From NCBI RefSeq assembly GCF_009905375.1, contig NC_133647.1, positions 77,366,231 through 77,430,230 on the forward strand: a DNA stretch of 64,000 bases, written 5' to 3'. This stretch comes from Apium graveolens (lineage: Eukaryota; Streptophyta; Magnoliopsida; Apiales; Apiaceae). Positions within the stretch are counted from its first letter, which is position 1. Every line of letters begins with the position of its first letter. The notes below the pieces were generated by a model. It did not search any database, was not told where the DNA came from, and saw only the letters and a program-made list of their open reading frames with translations. Below are positions 1 through 11,853 of the stretch, piece after piece. The position numbers and the translations under genes are program-made.

Positions 1-2955
1 TTATCCTGCGAATACCTTAATGGTAAACCCAGCACCTAGGCTTGGGTTACGGTATTACATCACAATTCCAATTGGAAGAATAGGACATTCACTGGAGCCA
101 CCGCATACGATGATCAGTCGTACTACGGAAATAGTAATCTTTTCTACATGTAGATGGACAATTCCCTTTTATTATCGGTTATCACCCTGTCCGCATTCAG
201 GCCTTTTCTGTGTCTGTACCTCTCAGGTACACACTTCGCGTCTATCCCTCCCAAGACATGGTTTTGCGTCCATCCTTCTCAGGTACGCATACTCGACATG
301 TTCATCAGTATATAAGATACCTTCTCATGTGGTAGTAAATTGGTAGTCTCCCCAGTCCACGAAGTACTGGAGTCTACCCCTCCTTGTCCTTGTAAGAATC
401 CTATCACATATATGGAACTTATATTGTTCCCCAATCATATTGCTTGTTGATAGGTACACTTGGATATGTACGTATATATATGCACTTCCGAGAATTTTTG
501 GAGGAAGTACTATGGATGTGAGTTGACCGTTGTCAACATATTTAGTATATAAGGGGGAATTTCTTTTGAAACTATAATCAAAATAATTAAAATAAGTCGA
601 GATAATATTCTCCGACGTTCTGAAATTATTCGAATAATTTTCCGAAAATCAGAAAGTATTTTAAATCAGGTTTTATGATTTTAAATCATAAATAAATTAT
701 TTAATAAATAATTAAATATTAATCTCTAAATAATTGAACCTCGAATAATTATACTTTAAAAGAATATTTGAAATACTATTACTCAACTAATTTATGTTTA
801 AGTAATTTTATAATCTTTAATATTTAATCGAGTCTGAAGTAAATATTCACTGGAGAATACTTCTCCCATAATAAATGAATAGTTAATAAATATTTATTAT
901 TTGAACAATAAAGTATAGTTGAGGGAATACGATCTTTGGAAATCGTTTTAATAAAAGTTCGAGGTGTTTAATGTTTCGTAAGTGGACGTTGAGTCCCTTA
1001 AAACGTACTACTATGGACCTTTAATCGTCCTATAATATCACCGGAATGATTCCCGGGTTTTGATTTTAAAATCCCCACCGACACTTGGTTTTATAATTAT
1101 ACGTCATGCTTATAGCGGAGTTAAACATTTTACGATATATGCTTATCGTACAACATCGCTATATTATGCGAAAACTCAATTACTAAGTATCATGGAAAGC
1201 ATGGTATTTATGCAATAATAATAAAACAATACTTTCACAACACAACATTGAATGTAGTTGGGTTCGTAAACTTTCCTGGGTATCTCGAGGTGGAGGATGC
1301 TCTAGGTTCCGCTCGGAAATCTATAATCATACACAAAATTCATTTTATTAGGTCCCGATCTAATTTACGGCGACTCGCACTCATGCGCTACTTATTATGC
1401 ACCCTCTCAACTTATATTACCCTTATCATTTCTTTAAGTCCTTATTCACATTATGGTCACTTCCTTTTTCAAAGTATCTTAAGTCCGTTTTCATTTTCAT
1501 CGTCGGCTCCGCTTATGGATTCTATGGTTTTCTAATCGCGCGGTCTTGGTTCCGATATTTTTATAAAATTGAAAAATCATTATTTTCTCTTGAAATTTTT
1601 ATGGAAGTTAATAAACTCAATATACTACTCTCTGTAAAAATTTCATGATTTATGAACATTTTTAAGTTGATCCTTTTTATTTTCAAAATTCGTAATTCGT
1701 AGCAGTTTTTTTTGCGTAAATCACTTTTAGTAAAACGACCATAACTTTTGATCCGTAAATCGGAATCACGCGATTCAAGTGCCTAAACTATCCTTATAAC
1801 ATTGTCTTTCATATTAAAGTGTTATTTTTGAATAAACTACAGTTTATATCTTCGGGACTTTCTGCAGAAACTTAAAGTTACGTTTTATTCATTTTAGCGA
1901 GATTACGGTTATGATCGGAGTTCCGTTTATGCCTTAAATCTTTATACTACCACCAAAAATCAACATATAATCATTACCACACTAACTCCTCTCAAGAATA
2001 TCATGTTCTTGAGATAACAAAAATCAACCTTAAATCTACTTATAGCTAAACATCAAGATTACAACAATACTTCCACCAAAGCTAGGTTTACAACTATGTT
2101 CTAAAAGAATCTTGAACTTAAATCTTAAGTAAGGATGGGTCAAAGATTTATACCTTTCTTGAGAGCTTGAGATGTGTTCTTTATGATGGTGATGTCTTGG
2201 GAGTGCTTAGTAGGTTTTTGGAACCTAAAACAACCATTAAAATCAAGAAACCAAATAAAAGTTACTATTTATACTATTCACTATCATCTTTCTTGAATTT
2301 ATTTCATCCATCAAACCTTGATAAAAAGAGCTCAAATATTTATCTTACCTTAGTTTAGGTGTTATGAAGCTTGAGAATTAATGGGGGGATTTTTCCATGG
2401 CTAGAGCTTGGTGTTTTGATTTTGATTTCTCCTTGTTTTTGTGTTTAGCCGAATGGTGATATTCTTGGGAGAGAGGAGAGAGTTTTGTGTTGCTTCTTGG
2501 TTGATTCTTGCAATAATGTTGTTATATCTTGTTTATTCTTCTAGTATAAGTCCTAGGATTGATTTTTGTTGGCAAATCTTTGGAAAAAGCTACCTAGGCT
2601 TTTTAGTTTACAAGCTAAGCTAATTAGCTTAGCCATTAGCTTTACTATTCTCTAGCCCTTAGATGATCATCCTACTCTCTTAGCTTATTATTTGATAAAG
2701 TAACCATGGTTACGTTTCTACCGTGGTTAGTTAGTGTGTTACGTTTATTTAATCGTTTATGCGTTCATTCAGTCACTTAAACGTTTTCATAATACTTTCT
2801 GGCAAACGGTTCGCGACGTAAATCCTTTCGTATTTATTCCTTATATTTTGAAATATCGTCCTTGGATATAAATCCGTAGGGTTTTAAATTCATAATTATA
2901 TTTTGATTCCTGTAATCCTTGATGATTCGTAAATATGTTCGTTTTATAAAGTTCG
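1..2955 (-). mobile_element. Gypsy-type LTR, left part (runs off window)
   Basis: This stretch has no convincing ORF and continues, beyond the LTR inserted at 2956-4210, into 4211-4403. The right end of the whole unit at 4403, read on the minus strand, starts TGTAATAACTCGAATTTTTG, which resembles the TGTAACACCCC start of many plant Ty3/gypsy chromovirus LTRs. On the minus strand there is a TATA-like TATATACTAAA near 542-555, and degenerate repeats of a GTACCTGAGA-type phrase lie at 205-300. At more than 3 kb without the insert it would be a long LTR, as Tekay-type elements can have. The internal region, if present, would lie left of the window. The gypsy assignment is inference from the terminal sequence only, since no gag or pol is visible. 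Confidence 0.5.
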
Positions 2956-4210
2956 TGTTAGGTCCCAATATATTTGTAGAAGGGGGGGATGAATACTAAC
3001 TATACCGTTTAATCGAATTTAGTGCGGAATAAAAAATTGAAACAAAATTCAAGTTAAATAAAAATATTATTAAACTTGAAAGGTGTTACAACAATGGTAT
3101 CGATTATAAGGGATTAATCTCAAATTAATTATCACAAATCTAGAATAAATTCGACATGAACTTTTTCTATTTTTGCAATAAAAAGAATCAAATGCTAAAA
3201 GCAATTTGAGATTAAGTTCTAGGGATTTTGATCCGCTAGATAGTTACACAAGAACAAGAGAATGATTTCTAGTGGTTTGGATTTAACTTTAAAACTAGAA
3301 ATTGATAATCTTGAATTCAGCAGAGAGATGAAATATTTTGGGCGGCTGCTTCTGTTCTTGAGTTTGTTGAATGTATTTTGTGTATATAAATTGTCTGCTG
3401 CTCTTCTTGTCTTTTAAAATCAATCAACAGAATCCAATTGAACTAGCATGACTATCTGAGAATTGGCATGACTTTCGGTGAGACAATCTTTTGAACTAGC
3501 ATGACAATCGGTGTGACAATCACTTGAACTAGCAAGACAATCGGCATGACAATATGTTGAACTAGCAAGACAATCCCATAGCTGGTAGAACTTTCGGTAT
3601 GACAATCAATTTGAATTAGTATGACTTTCGGTATGACAATCCAGATTGTCATACCAGTTCAATTAATTATCATGCTGAATTAATATTGAATATAAATTCA
3701 AAATCAATTCTGAAAATTCATAATATTAATTTAGAATTAATTAATCAATAAATTAATCTTCGCAGATATAATTTATTTTCTTAATTAAACTATGAGACTT
3801 AATTAATTAATAGAGAATTAATACTACTCTTCAACAACAACCATTCTTCTGAAAATCACTGTCAATTATGAATCAATTCCACCACTTCAATGTTGACACT
3901 CGATGTACTGTTTGGTTCATGAGTGACTAACTTTCGTTATGTTTCTTCATGTCTTGACTTTGATAATCTTGATTTTCTTCAGATTATTTCCCTGTAATTA
4001 TCTGATACCCTGACAAGATCTCTGTCACTTGATTAAATCCACAATCTTTAATTATCACTGAGGCTTGATCAATTTCTTGAGCTTCTTCCACTGAATTAAT
4101 TCCTCAAATCTGTAGATGAACATTATTTCTGAATCCTTTGACAGATGTTACTCTGTTACATTCTTATTTGAGTTGAGTTAAATCCTCGAATAAACAAATA
4201 GGCTATGACA
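2956..4210 (-). mobile_element. Copia LTR inserted in the gypsy LTR (probable solo LTR)
   Basis: On the plus strand it begins TGTTAGGTCCCAATATATTT followed by a G-run, which is the reversed end of a Sirevirus-type LTR (compare the start of the C element LTR at 33190). It ends GGCTATGACA at 4210, so on its own strand it runs TGTCATAGCC to CCTAACA, a proper TG...CA pair. No primer site, polypurine tract or coding sequence touches it, so it looks like a solo LTR. The flanking pentamers (GTTCG left, TATGC right) do not match, so either the target duplication has decayed or one edge was rearranged. A cluster of repeated short words lies at 3425-3655. Confidence 0.6.
3425..3655. repeat. Word array GACTTTCGGTATGACAATC
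   Basis: About ten imperfect copies of a phrase like CATGAC(A/T)(A/T)TCGGTATGACAATC, mostly separated by spacers such as TTGAACTAGCA. Some copies are inverted (GATTGTCATACC near 3645). This is the LTR word of this family and matches in position and style the word clusters in the other LTRs of the window. Confidence 0.7.
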
Positions 4211-4403
4211 TATGCCTTTCAGTTCATTTTCTTCGAAAACTAATAGCGTTTACATACACTCATTTGGTACATATAATCATAATATCAACTTTGAATCTCA
4301 TTTTCTCATGCACAACATAGTGTGGGCTAAAAAGTTTTCCCCGTCTGTCAAGGTTACTATTCATTTAATGTTTTTACAAGTCTCAAAAATTCGAGTTATT
4401 ACA
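4211..4403 (-). mobile_element. Gypsy-type LTR, right end
   Basis: Continuation of the gypsy-type LTR right of the copia LTR. Its last bases, read on the minus strand, are the LTR start TGTAATAACTCG. At 4404 the sequence passes without a gap into the reading frame of element A's post-pol ORF, so 4403/4404 is the insertion edge. The pentamer that should be duplicated at the other end is TGACT (4404-4408); the other end is outside the window. Confidence 0.5.
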
Positions 4404-6241
4404 TGACTGCTATGGAAGCTTCTCTCACAACTATACATCTACATCAAGCACATCAAACTCAACTGCTATAACAACTGGTGGTTGCACCATCTTCTTCCTC
4501 CACTCTACTTGATGATAACAAAAAGGGGAAGAAATCATTATCTCAAGTCAGTCAAGCAGAGCCATCTAGTGAGGGGGAGAATGTGGTAAATGTACAAATC
4601 AACCAAGTAATTGTTCCAAAAATTACTCTGCCAAAGCCACCAGTATTGGACAACATTGATTTGATCCACATAGCAGCTGCTAAGCTTGAGTCAAAGTCAA
4701 TTCCTAAGATGCTTGATGTTGTAGCTGTTGAGAAGGAACTAGATGATAAATGGAGAAAGATAGATGCAGAAATTCAACAAAAGTTTGGGCCAATTCAAAA
4801 GCCAGACAAAACATTCATTCATCACTCTCAAGTCAAGAATATTTATGTGAATCAAATGAGTATGAATTATCTGGAAAAAGGCCAAACATCTTGTATCAAA
4901 TCTATAAAGGCAAATCTAATCATGAAGCCTAAAAGGAACTTCTCAAAGTTCTCAGACAAAAATCCTATGGATATTGTGTATGAGACACTTAGGCTAGATA
5001 AGAAGAAACTGTTGGCTAGGTCAATTGCATTTTACAAAGATCCAACAGATTCAACACTCAAAAGAAGATTAGCCAAGATTTAAAGAAATGGTAAGGAAAT
5101 TTGTGTGGTGGTTGGACACCCTATGTTTGTGGAAGCTAAAAAGGAAGAGAATGAAAGAATTAGGCAAGAAAAGAAGCAAGCTGCTTTGGATGCGAAGAAA
5201 CTTAAACAAAAGAAGAAGCAAGCTGCTATCTTGGCCAAACTTCAAGCTGTAAAGATCACAACTGAGATTTCTGCACAACCATCTATAATTGCTGAACCTC
5301 AAGATCAAAAAGTGCAAGATGAACCACAACAGAAAAGAAAATTCAGATACAAGCTCCACTCCAAAAGAAAATTGGACTTCAGTGATGAGGAAATGGAAGA
5401 CTATATTCCCAAAAAGCCTACAACTTCAACTCAGACATCAAAACCCTCAGTGGTATGTGAAGAATTCAAGGTGGTGGATCCAACAAGGAACATTCATAGT
5501 GAGCCCATAATTCCTAAGGATGAGCCAGTTGACTGGGATAGTTTGCCAATTCCTGAGCTAAATTTTCCTATCTTCAACAAGCCAAAGAAGACAAAGACCA
5601 GAGTAAGCAAGAAAGTGAAGCATGTGACTCTCAGATCCAAGACCCTAACCAAAACTCAATCTACAGTCAACAAGGGAAATTTGTTATACATATGTGACAT
5701 CAAGGAGTTCTCTGACATAAACCTCTACTTAGATGAATTGGAAGAAGTAAGAGGAATTGATGCTCACAGACCTCTTCCTGAAAGGCTGGTGTTTAAATAA
5801 AAGGGAGGAAAAGAGATAATATGGCCACTTCACAGGATTCTTCTAGAAAGCCAATCAGTTCTAATAAAGATCTACTCATCTTTCAAAAAGAACTTTGGAT
5901 ATAATGTGACTGCAAGGAGATTAGTTCTAAAGAAGATTGAGGAGCTGAGGAGTAATAGAGCCAAATATGCACTACCAAAAACTCTTTCAATTCCCTTCAC
6001 AGGAAAGAGAGTGCATTTGAGGCCCTATTGGCTGATGGAATTCAGGGATGAAAAGGGAGTAAGAAGATTCTTCAGATTGGAGGACCAGTTGAGTATCTCT
6101 AGCAATGAGACTCTATTGGAAATGCAAGAAATGCTAGATCTCTCAGAAGATGATGAACTTGAGTTCCACAGACAACCCCAAAATCAGATAGAAGAGAACA
6201 CCATGAGGCTTGGGAAGAAATCCAGACAATCAAGGAAATAG
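4404..6241 (+). pseudogene. Post-pol (env-like) ORF of element A, C-terminal part
   Basis: One reading frame throughout, interrupted by three stops (TAA at 4468, near 5081 and at 5798). It matches residue by residue the C-terminal half of the equivalent ORFs in B (about 29860-31649) and E. In order there is a helical segment with HQAHQTQ, a Lys/Glu-rich coiled-coil-like stretch (about 5120-5230), a Pro-rich linker, a conserved block DIKEFSDINLYLDELEEVRG, and a basic-aromatic block with WPLHRIL, FKKNFGYN and WLMEFRDEKGVRRFFRLEDQ. No membrane segment is visible. The function is unknown; in Sireviruses the ORF in this place is called env-like. The 5' part is removed by the gypsy insertion. Confidence 0.75.
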
Positions 6242-6439
6242 ACTTATCTGCTCAGACTAGAGGAGCACCTTGATAATGATTGTGATAAACTTATTTGTAT
6301 ATTTTGCATTGTTCAATTTTCAGTAAAATCTTGTAGCACTTGTCAGTTTTATCTACTATTTTCAATCTGTATTTTTAGGGTGTTTTGTTATCATCAAGTT
6401 TCTCTTAATTTATGACCACAATTCCAGTAGACATAAATT

Positions 6440-6448
6440 GGGGGAGAT
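6440..6448 (+). other. Polypurine tract of element A
   Basis: GGGGGAGAT lies directly before the TGTTAGG start of the 3' LTR. The same tract is used by B (31828-31836) and, on the minus strand, by E (34404-34412). It is the expected plus-strand priming site for reverse transcription. Confidence 0.8.
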
Positions 6449-6519
6449 TGTTAGGAATATGTTGTGAACTTGATTATAAATTAAATAAAACACCTTAGTA
6501 GATTTAACTTGGTGAATTT

Positions 6520-6840
6520 TGTAGCACTCGACGGATGATCAAATATAGTCCCGACGGATGATTCAATATAGTCCTGACGGATGATGATTTGACATCCACC
6601 GGGTGAGTAACTTATGTAACAAATAAGAATTATAGCACATTTCTGCAAACAACTTTGTGTAGAATCTATAGGAGCATAGGTTAATTAATTGTAAATATAA
6701 GATGTCTTGTAATTCTGCATAAGTGAAATGGAGTCAAGTGACAAATAGCTACCCGACGGATGATCAACAAAGCTACCCGACGGATGATCAACAAAGCTAC
6801 CCGACGGATGACAAGCATGTACCCGACGGATGATCAAATT
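6520..6840. repeat. Word array ACCCGACGGATGATC in the A LTR
   Basis: Eight or so copies of CCGACGGATGATC, four of them in near-tandem at about 6749-6835 with spacers such as AACAAAGCT, plus an inverted variant CATCCACCGGGTGAG near 6590. It is the LTR word shared by A, B and E. Confidence 0.85.
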
Positions 6841-7206
6841 CAAAAATCTGTTGACAATGACAACACAGTCATTGCGTTGGGTGTTTGCAAAGGAAATGTG
6901 GCAGCCTGGTAAGCAGGAATTTGAGAACCAAGAAGCATTACCATTTCCATGCTATTATGATGATATTCAAAGATGCTAGAATAGAGTAATGAAGTAGCAT
7001 GGAGTTAAACTAGATATGTTTTATTTTATTATGTTGTCTTATTGTCATGTAAACCAAGTGTAGCTAGTAGAGCAACAATCAACTAACTAAGCACACACAT
7101 TTTTAGAGAAACATTTTCAAGCTGTATTTTATAGCATTTCTCTGTAAGTTTAGTTGTTCATACTTGTAAGCAGTTGTGAGCTATTCAAGCTTCACAGGGT
7201 TCTCAT

Positions 7207-7209
<3 letters not shown>

Positions 7210-7273
<64 letters not shown>
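7210..7273. repeat. (TA)n microsatellite in the A LTR
   Basis: Uninterrupted TA repeat of about 32 units in the downstream part of the LTR. The E LTR has a TA tract at the same place (45316-45374), while the B LTRs have only a short TATATATTATATAT there. Confidence 0.95.
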
Positions 7274-7275
<2 letters not shown>

Positions 7276-7490
7276 TGGATACTTTCAAATCCACCAGAAA
7301 GTTTTAAAAGCTTGTGTTTCTATTACTTTGTGTTTTGATTCATATAAATTATCTATTCCGCACTCTGCAAATCAAACACATATATATTATCAAATAAGAA
7401 CTGTTTTAAAATCTTGAAAAAAAGCCAGAATTACATTCAACCCCCTTCTGTAATTCTTGTTGTATTGTTCAGGAATAACAGTTTCCCCAT

Positions 7491-10399
7491 GATGGCTCCC
7501 AAAGCAACATAATTCTGCATTTGGAGATGTTTGTGAGAGTCCACCAGGGTTTTGATATCTGATTGTTGAATCTTGACTAGAGAAGTAAAAGCCTGAACCT
7601 GAGCATTTAGGGATGCATTTGAGGTTTCTAGAGAAGCAACCTGTGCCTTAAGATGTTGAATGTCTTGAGTAGATGAGCCTGAAATAGAGGTTGAGGTAGA
7701 TGGCCTAAATGAAGCTTGCACATGCTTCTGGATTTCATCAATGACCAAAAGAGAAGGAGTGTATCTTGCAGTGTACATTTGATCCAACTTCCACCTTGTG
7801 TCATTAAAATTTGTTATATGATCTTGAACTACCTTGTGCAAGGCTACAAAGGATTCCTTGAGCTATGTGACACTCTTATCCACCCCACTTAGATCATTCC
7901 TTGACATTTGTTCTGAAAAAGTTTTGAATTGATTCTTGATCTCCACCTGTGAGGGGATTATTTCATCCATCTTTCTTCTCACCATCCCTATTATTTTGTC
8001 TTCATGACCTGTCAACTTGATTGCTAAAGCTTTTCCAAAGAAATGGAAAGCTTTGAGTTGAGCTTTGGCATTGCTTCCCAAAATGGTTAGATAATCTTGC
8101 CTGAATTTAGTCAAAACATCCCCCATCTCCAGACCGTAGTCCTTGTTCAGCCAAGTATCACAGTTTCCATCCTGTTCAACTTTATTAAAAAATATATCTT
8201 GCTGTTATTGGACATCTTTTTGATATGAGATCATGATGGCTTGGTAATCCTGATTACACATATTTGAGGTTAGCAGCTGTTGAGATATTTGTGCAAGGCC
8301 TCCAAGCTGATCAACTCTAATATCTTCAATAGTTGAAGGTTGATCTACAGTTTCTTGGAGCCATCGGGAGATTAGGTGTGGTTGTTGAGGTTGAGAGGTA
8401 GAGGGTTGAGGTTCAGAACCACCTGTGACAGAAGTCACAGTTAGACTCACAGATTTCTCTATGTTTGTGATAAGTTGTTGTTCCTCGCATGTAGTGGGAA
8501 CCTCCAATTTAATTGGAGGGGATTTGACTGGGTTACTGTCATGTGCACCAGTCTCAAACCCTTGTGTGCCTTACACCACATTGTCACTTAAATGTGCTAT
8601 ACTTGCCTCATCTATGAAAGGATTAATGGAAATTGTATTCCTAGAATCTATTACTAATGCAATTTCTGCTAGGGTTTTGAAGGGAGTTGTTCCTGAAACA
8701 GGAACCTCCAATTGAATTGAAGAGGATTTAGATAGCTCCCCCTCAAGAGTACTACCTTCAAACCTAACAGTATGTGAAGACTGATTTGTACATGAAGGTG
8801 CATTTTCAATCACCATGGGGTCTTCAGTAAAAACTGATGAATCCCCCATGTTTGTGATGGTGTCATCAAGGTCTACCCCCCATCAAGTAGCCTCTCACCA
8901 TCTGAATTTAGTGTCTAGGTGGTAAGCAAGGTTTCTTGAACCAAGTCACTTGATTGGGGCAATACTTGAGGATTGGATTCAAGTGTTTCAGTATAGGAAG
9001 AAGAAATATTAAATATAATATTTTGAAGTTTAGGACTGAGTGTTGATAGCTCCCCCTAAATGGATGAGGGAGCTTCAAGGGATGTTCTCTCCTTGCGTGT
9101 TCCATCCTTATTTATCATACCATAAACTTGGATTTGTTCAAGTGTTGGCTGTGCAGACTCTTTACAAAGTGCATTGGGGAGAATGCTCTTTTCAATAGAA
9201 ACATCCTATTAAGAGGATGTCTCTAAAATCTGTTTAGTCCCAGTTTGTACAACTACATCCTTTTGGGAGAATACAGAGGTGGTTTTAGTGGTCAACTCAA
9301 TTTTCTTAGCCTTCTTTGTTTTTCTGACCAAGGGTGACTCAGGTTGCATTTGTTCCTTACCACTCTCATTCATAACTGTAAGAGTTATCTCCTTTCTCTT
9401 CTTTTTACTCACTTCACCCTTTTGAGAGGATGAAGTGGTTGGTTTCCTAGCTGCTAAGGGTTTTGAAGAAGTAGGCTCAACATGGGTAGGTTCCTGTGGG
9501 TATGCCTATGTTTGTGCTTCCACAGGCTCAGGAACCATTATTTCACTAGCTTGACTTACATTGGTTCTCATGTCAGGCATTGGGTAAGGATAGATCTTAA
9601 ATCTTTCAATCATGAAAGGTGTTAACTTAAGACCCACATATACCTTATTTTTAGTAGTAAGTGATCCAAATAGAATTTTGGACACTTACTTACAGTTGCC
9701 TATCAGTGACCTATCTACACCTTCAAGCATATTTATGTCATTCACTTTATGATTTAAAGCAGACATAATGAATCTAGGAAGAAAAATTTATTTACCTCTT
9801 GAAGTGATCGGCATGATGAGCCTGATGCTCAATTCCTTCAGAATGTAGTGTCCTATATTGATCTATTTGTTGTGAGCCATTGAGTAGACCAGCTTCTGGA
9901 CAACACTTGAAATGTTGTCAAATCCTGATTTCCTATATGTGAAAACTCTTACCACAGAGTCAAACAGAAAAGACTACTCCCTTCTCAGATTTTTCTTGTT
10001 CAAGTTGGCCAAGTTAATCTTCTCAGAGTAGTTGATGAAGTCCAGAAATTCATATAGCTCATCCTGAGTTAGGATCCCTACTACCTTGTCAGTTGGAATG
10101 TTCAAGGCCAAGTTCATGTCAGCTTCAATTATCTCAACTTGTTGTCCTTTGATTTGACAGTTGACAACCAGGCTTGAAGACTGGTCTTCATGCACAACTG
10201 TCCTAGCTACAGACATGTTCCATAAATCACCCAAAACATCCAGATAGAGAACTGGATTAGCTGTGAGAGCTCCAATAAAATAGGTCTCCGACATGAACTT
10301 GACAAAACTTTTGAAAGTTTCAAGAGCTTGGTTTGCATCTAAGAATGCAAGAAAGTTGGTCTCCTTTGGGATGAAGGGTACAATATTGTTTATTGCCAT
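7491..10399 (-). pseudogene. Post-pol (env-like) ORF of element D
   Basis: Starts ATGGCAATAAAC at 10399, 149 bp after a TATA box. The first part (10399 to about 9209) is one frame with several stops; the rest (about 8849-7491) follows in another frame with further stops. The N-terminal domain has the same layout as in B and C: a block around WNMSVARTV, then a motif of the type (K/R)REWSxxFDxxxxVF followed by FDxI (here about 9960-9890). A Lys-rich low-complexity region (about 9209-9412) and a Ser/Thr/Pro/Gln-rich region follow. The last part (about 7491-7841) looks coiled-coil, with a LKAQVASLETSNASLNAQ segment. No signal peptide or membrane segment is seen. The function is unknown. It is cut at its C-terminal side by element A. 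Confidence 0.65.
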
Positions 10400-10504
10400 T
10401 GTTATGAGTGTGAAGATTAATGGGTAAAAGAAATTGGAAAAAAAGGATTCGAAATGAGAGAGAAATCGGTTTTGAATTGAAAAAGCTAGGTCACTTAGAG
10501 TTCT

Positions 10505-11040
10505 CGAAGGCGTAAGTATATATGTATCGAGATGTCTGGGTATTTATAGTAAAAGCAGATGACTTATCAAGAAATCAAAAATAGACGTTTGGAGTATACT
10601 TATCGAGAATTCATTTTGAAGGTGAATTACATTTGATAAGTCATTTTAATTTACTCTTTTAGAGAACCAAAAAAAACTTATCGAGATATCAAATAAAAAC
10701 CCAGTTTGTCCAAAATAGACTGAATTGTTTCCAATTTTTTATTTGAATAAATCAAAATAAAATCAGAATAATTTTTCCAAAAGTAATTTAACAAAAATAA
10801 TTTATTGAACTAAATTATTTCAGTTCTGAGTTATTTATAAGTCTAAAATGATACTTTAGAGAACTCTGTAAGTTAACACTTATAGAGAACTCTACAATGA
10901 CTTACCGATAAGTCATAATAAAGCTTATCGAGAAGTCACTTGAGAAATCAGTAAATTGACTTATCATTAACTCACTCGAGAAGTCTTAAAATGACTTATC
11001 AATAAGTCAGTTTGACTTATCGAGAACTCAGTTCTCTATA
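10505..11040. repeat. Word array GACTTATCGAGAAGTC in the D spacer
   Basis: About a dozen variants of GACTTATCGAGAAGTC in both orientations between the end of pol and the post-pol ORF. The word is itself an imperfect inverted repeat (GACTT...AAGTC). It corresponds in position to the word cluster of B at 26660-26870. Confidence 0.75.
10541..10548 (-). promoter_or_regulatory. TATA box before the D post-pol ORF
   Basis: Read on the minus strand it is CTATAAATACC. The interval to the ATG at 10399 includes a TTTCTCTCTC pyrimidine-rich leader. The same arrangement occurs before the post-pol ORF of B, C, E and F, which suggests a dedicated promoter; no transcript evidence is available here. Confidence 0.5.
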
Positions 11041-11284
11041 TATTTTTGATCACTTTGATTCTACCTTGTGTTAATTTTACATATTGAAGATGTAAATTAA
11101 CATCCAGACAGTTCACTTAGAATTTGAAGAATTCTAAGCTGAATTTTGAATTTTGAAAAATAAATATGCAGAGATTTCTAAAATATGTATAATTCATATT
11201 TCAGTTAATTTCTAATTAAATCAAATTAATTTTGATTTACTAGAAATTAATCTGCTGCAACACATTAGCTGAGTTCTTGCCTTA

Positions 11285-11853
11285 GGATGAAGAATTAAGC
11301 ATTCCAATTTCACCTACAAGTCTAGTGAAAGTTACTTCATCCAAAGGTTTAGTAAAAAGGTCAGCTAATTATTTTTCTGTTGGAACAAAAATGAGCTCAA
11401 TGATACCATTTACAACATGTTCTCTAATAAAATGGTACCTTACATCAATGTGCTTTGTTCTAGAATGATTAACTAGATTAGCCATAATAGATATAGCACT
11501 AGTATTGTCACACATGATTGGAATTTTGTATAACACTAGGCCATAATCCATTAGCTGATTTCTAGTCCAAAGCCCTTGAGCACAGCAACTTCCAGCAGCT
11601 ATGTATTCAGCTTCAGCTGTGGAAGTTGACACAGATTGTTGTTTCTTGCTAAATCAGGATACAAGTCTTTGTCCAAGAAACTGATAGCTTCCACTAGTAC
11701 TTTTTCTGTCAACCCTGCATCCAGCAAAATCTGCATCTGTGTATCCAACAGCTTCAAAACCAGTTCCCTTAGGATACCATAATCCCAAGTCTGGAGTCCC
11801 CTTCAAGTATCTGAAAATCCTCTTTACAGCCATCAAATGTGATTCTTTTGGAT
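11285..11853 (-). pseudogene. RNase H tail of copia pol, element D
   Basis: Encodes the end of a Ty1/copia polyprotein: HLMAVKRIFRYLKGTPDLG, then YTDADFAGCRVDRKSTSG, then SVSTSTAEAEYIAA, then the terminal block with DNTSAI, HSRTKHID and LADLFTKPLDE. There is a stop about 60 codons in (near 11654) and one just before the LADLFTKP block (TAA at about 11369). This is the RNase H domain that removes the RNA strand during reverse transcription. Everything upstream in pol is missing because of the junction at 11853. Confidence 0.85.

Larger units (their letters stand above)
4404..7490 (+). mobile_element. Sirevirus-like element A, 3' part
   Basis: Right-hand part of a copia element of the same family as B and E: the C-terminal half of the post-pol ORF, a polypurine tract and a 3' LTR. 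Its left side is cut by the gypsy insertion, and the rest would lie left of the window. Its right edge at 7490/7491 breaks into the post-pol ORF of element D on the other strand, so A inserted into D. The first five bases of D after the edge are GTTTC, expected again at the unseen 5' end of A. Confidence 0.8.
6449..7490 (+). mobile_element. 3' LTR of element A
   Basis: Runs from TGTTAGGAATATG to CAGGAATAACA, 1042 bp, with the polypurine tract just before it. It is clearly homologous to the E LTR (45101-46180) and more distantly to the B LTRs. It holds a word array (6520-6840), a TA microsatellite (7210-7273) and a short hairpin of the GGTGGAT...ATCCACC type right after the microsatellite. The TATA-box segment found in B and E is missing here: at about 7049 the sequence reads CATGTAAACCAAGTG, where E has 16 more bases. 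Confidence 0.85.
7491..11853 (-). mobile_element. Sirevirus-like element D, fragment
   Basis: Minus-strand copia fragment comprising the RNase H tail of pol, a spacer rich in its own short word, a TATA box, and a decayed post-pol ORF that is cut at 7490/7491 by the insertion of A. The upstream pol, gag and LTR are absent, because at about 11853 the sequence switches to the post-pol ORF of element C. It belongs to a different subfamily from A/B/E and from C, judged by its RNase H sequence and its word. Confidence 0.75.

Noticed and set aside
20..1648. Open frames of about 60-110 codons in the left gypsy-type LTR
   Set aside because: Composition and lack of any family resemblance fit random open frames; they lie inside an LTR-like unit.
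6749..6835. Near-tandem words resembling a CRISPR-like array; also 24661-24770 and 55575-55960
   Set aside because: Eukaryotic retrotransposon context, repeats too short and degenerate, spacers short and similar to each other.
7154..7417. ORF with an Ile-Tyr run over the TA microsatellite; likewise 45193-45432
   Set aside because: Translation of a TA repeat in an LTR, not a gene.
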